Origin: Strigomonas culicis
Lineage: Eukaryota; Euglenozoa; Kinetoplastea; Trypanosomatida; Trypanosomatidae
DNA: 15,617 bases
NCBI GenBank assembly: GCA_000482145.1
Contig: AUXH01000460.1
Location: 1 to 15,617, forward strand
Direction of reading: 5' to 3'
Under the pieces are notes generated by a model, which did no database searches, was not told the origin of the DNA, and worked only from the letters and a program-made list of their open reading frames with translations. Shown here in pieces: positions 14,262 to 15,617 of the stretch. The first letter of the stretch is position 1. Each line of letters begins with the position of its first letter. The position numbers and the translations under genes are program-made.

Positions 14262-15239
14262 CTACGGCGCCACGGTGGTGGTGGTGGTGCTGTTGGTGAC
14301 GTTGCCCTCGCCCTCCGGCGCGACGGTGGTGGGGGTGCTGTTGGTGACGTTGCCCTCGCCCTCCGGCGCCACGGTGGTGGTGGTGGTGCTGTTGGTGACG
14401 TTGCCCTCGCCCTCCGGCGCCACGGTGGTGGTGGTGTTGTTGGTCACATTGATCACATCGTTTGGTATCACGGTGGCGTTGTTGTTGATCGATTCAGAGC
14501 CAACACAGTAACTGAACTCAGGACAGGTGTTGTTGACGCGGCACGTCTGACGATCTGCTGCCGCCATGCCGCGGACCGCGGCGTGGAGCACGGGCACGAA
14601 CCACCACGCGTCGGGCTCGCAGCCGCAGAAGCGGTTGCCCTGTAGCTGGACGTGGGCGAGGCGGCGCATGAGGGCCCAGGACGGGGGGAGCGTGCCGGTG
14701 AGGTTCGCGTCCAAGAAGCTGGCATACCGCAGCGAAGGGGTGCTCCAGCGCGGCAGGCCGCCGCACGCGTACACGTGGCGGATCGCCACGAACTTTAGGG
14801 AGCTCATGTCGGTCCACGCGTCAGGGATGGCCCCGGTGAAGCTGGTGTTGGACAGGTCCAGGTAGCGCAGCTGCCGCAGCCGAGACCAGCTCGCCGCGAA
14901 GGCGCCGACGACGGATGGGTTGTCCGAGAGGTCGAGTGCGGTGACAAGAACATTATCGCTGGTCACGGTGGCGTTGAGCACCGAGCCGCTGAGGCCGGCG
15001 CCGCTGAGATTGATGGTGACAAGCCCATCACGGTCGACCGTGATGCCGTACCAGTTGTCGTACGTGTCGCCGACCCACGCCGCAGCGAGAGAGGGGATGC
15101 CGGAGGCGAGGCGCTGCAGAAAGTCGTACGTGTCCCGCTGCGCCACGGAGTCCACGACTCTGGCAGTCACACCGCCGCAGGAGAGCAGCAGCAGCGCCAG
15201 CAGAGCCGCGATGAAGTGCTGTATAAAGCGGGAGGCCAT
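14262..15239 (-). CDS. Leucine-rich-repeat surface/secreted protein (PSA/PPG-like), 3' end probably truncated
   Basis: The 325-residue protein starts with a clear signal peptide: a basic start, hydrophobic core IAALLALLLLSCGG (10-23), cleavage probably near 26. About six leucine-rich repeats follow at 73-88, 97-114, 121-142, 145-165, 170-188 and 194-212, with the L-x-x-L-x-L-x-x-N and F/L-x-G-x-[IL]-P pattern of Leishmania PSA-2/GP46 and PPG-like proteins. A Cys-rich cap (C205, C207, C233, C239, C245) closes the solenoid. A Thr/Asn-rich stalk (265-325) of 16-17-residue repeats carries several N-x-S/T sequons and Thr runs, so heavy glycosylation is likely. The frame ends inside a stalk repeat at a TAG, with a second TAG two codons on. 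No GPI signal or membrane segment is present, although such proteins usually have one. It may be secreted, or it may be a broken surface protein. Confidence 0.85.
   Translation of the reverse strand: MASRFIQHFIAALLALLLLSCGGVTARVVDSVAQRDTYDFLQRLASGIPSLAAAWVGDTYDNWYGITVDRDGLVTINLSGAGLSGSVLNATVTSDNVLVTALDLSDNPSVVGAFAASWSRLRQLRYLDLSNTSFTGAIPDAWTDMSSLKFVAIRHVYACGGLPRWSTPSLRYASFLDANLTGTLPPSWALMRRLAHVQLQGNRFCGCEPDAWWFVPVLHAAVRGMAAADRQTCRVNNTCPEFSYCVGSESINNNATVIPNDVINVTNNTTTTVAPEGEGNVTNSTTTTTVAPEGEGNVTNSTPTTVAPEGEGNVTNSTTTTTVAP
14265..14447 (-). repeat. Thr/Asn stalk repeats in the LRR gene
   Basis: Three full 48-51-base units and one partial unit encode VTN(S/N)T...TVAPEGEGN. Units cover residues 265-280, 281-297, 298-313 and 314-325. 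Unit length differs by one codon through changes in the Thr run. The last unit is cut by the stop codon right after TVAP, exactly where EGEGN would be expected. Confidence 0.93.
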
Positions 15240-15616
<377 letters not shown>

Positions 15617-15617
15617 C

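Overview
The window looks like nuclear DNA of a kinetoplastid, most likely an insect-type or Leishmania-like trypanosomatid. All six protein-coding loci lie on the minus strand, as in a trypanosomatid polycistronic unit. Coding DNA is very GC-rich, and the gaps are AT-rich and full of homopurine/homopyrimidine tracts and microsatellites. No introns are needed. Upstream of every start codon the minus strand carries a polypyrimidine tract followed by a first AG 25-94 bases before the ATG, which is the layout of spliced-leader trans-splicing acceptors. No tRNA, rRNA, CRISPR, bacterial operon signal or intact transposon was seen. The species cannot be named from the sequence alone.

Layout in transcription order (right to left). 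15239-14262: a secreted or surface leucine-rich-repeat protein of the PSA/PPG-like type, with a Thr/Asn-rich stalk that stops abruptly without an anchor. 12911-6271: a giant locus of about 2,213 codons. It has a disordered basic N-terminus, a four-copy 40-residue repeat, a basic Arg/Ser/His stretch, one hydrophobic segment, IQ motifs, helical blocks and a long disordered C-terminal half. It is broken into two frames at a six-base homopolymer (9257-9262). 5951-5310: a small Lys-rich coiled-coil protein of unknown function. 5012-3459: UTP-glucose-1-phosphate uridylyltransferase (UGP). 2718-1450: a degenerate mitochondrial-carrier-family protein. 738-286: a dynein light chain of the roadblock/LC7 family with an internal low-complexity insertion.

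The genes have no evident shared pathway, which is normal for a trypanosomatid polycistronic unit. UGP supplies UDP-glucose for glycan synthesis; roadblock belongs to dynein motors; the carrier-like protein belongs to mitochondrial membranes; the LRR protein belongs to the cell surface. The most unusual items are the giant IQ/hydrophobic-segment protein with its nearly identical 120-bp repeats and frameshift, the carrier that has lost all three matrix salt-bridge pairs, the LRR gene whose coding-like composition continues past its stop, and a GC-rich hairpin-bearing island in the long 12.9-14.3 kb gap. I see no convincing multi-gene novel system here.
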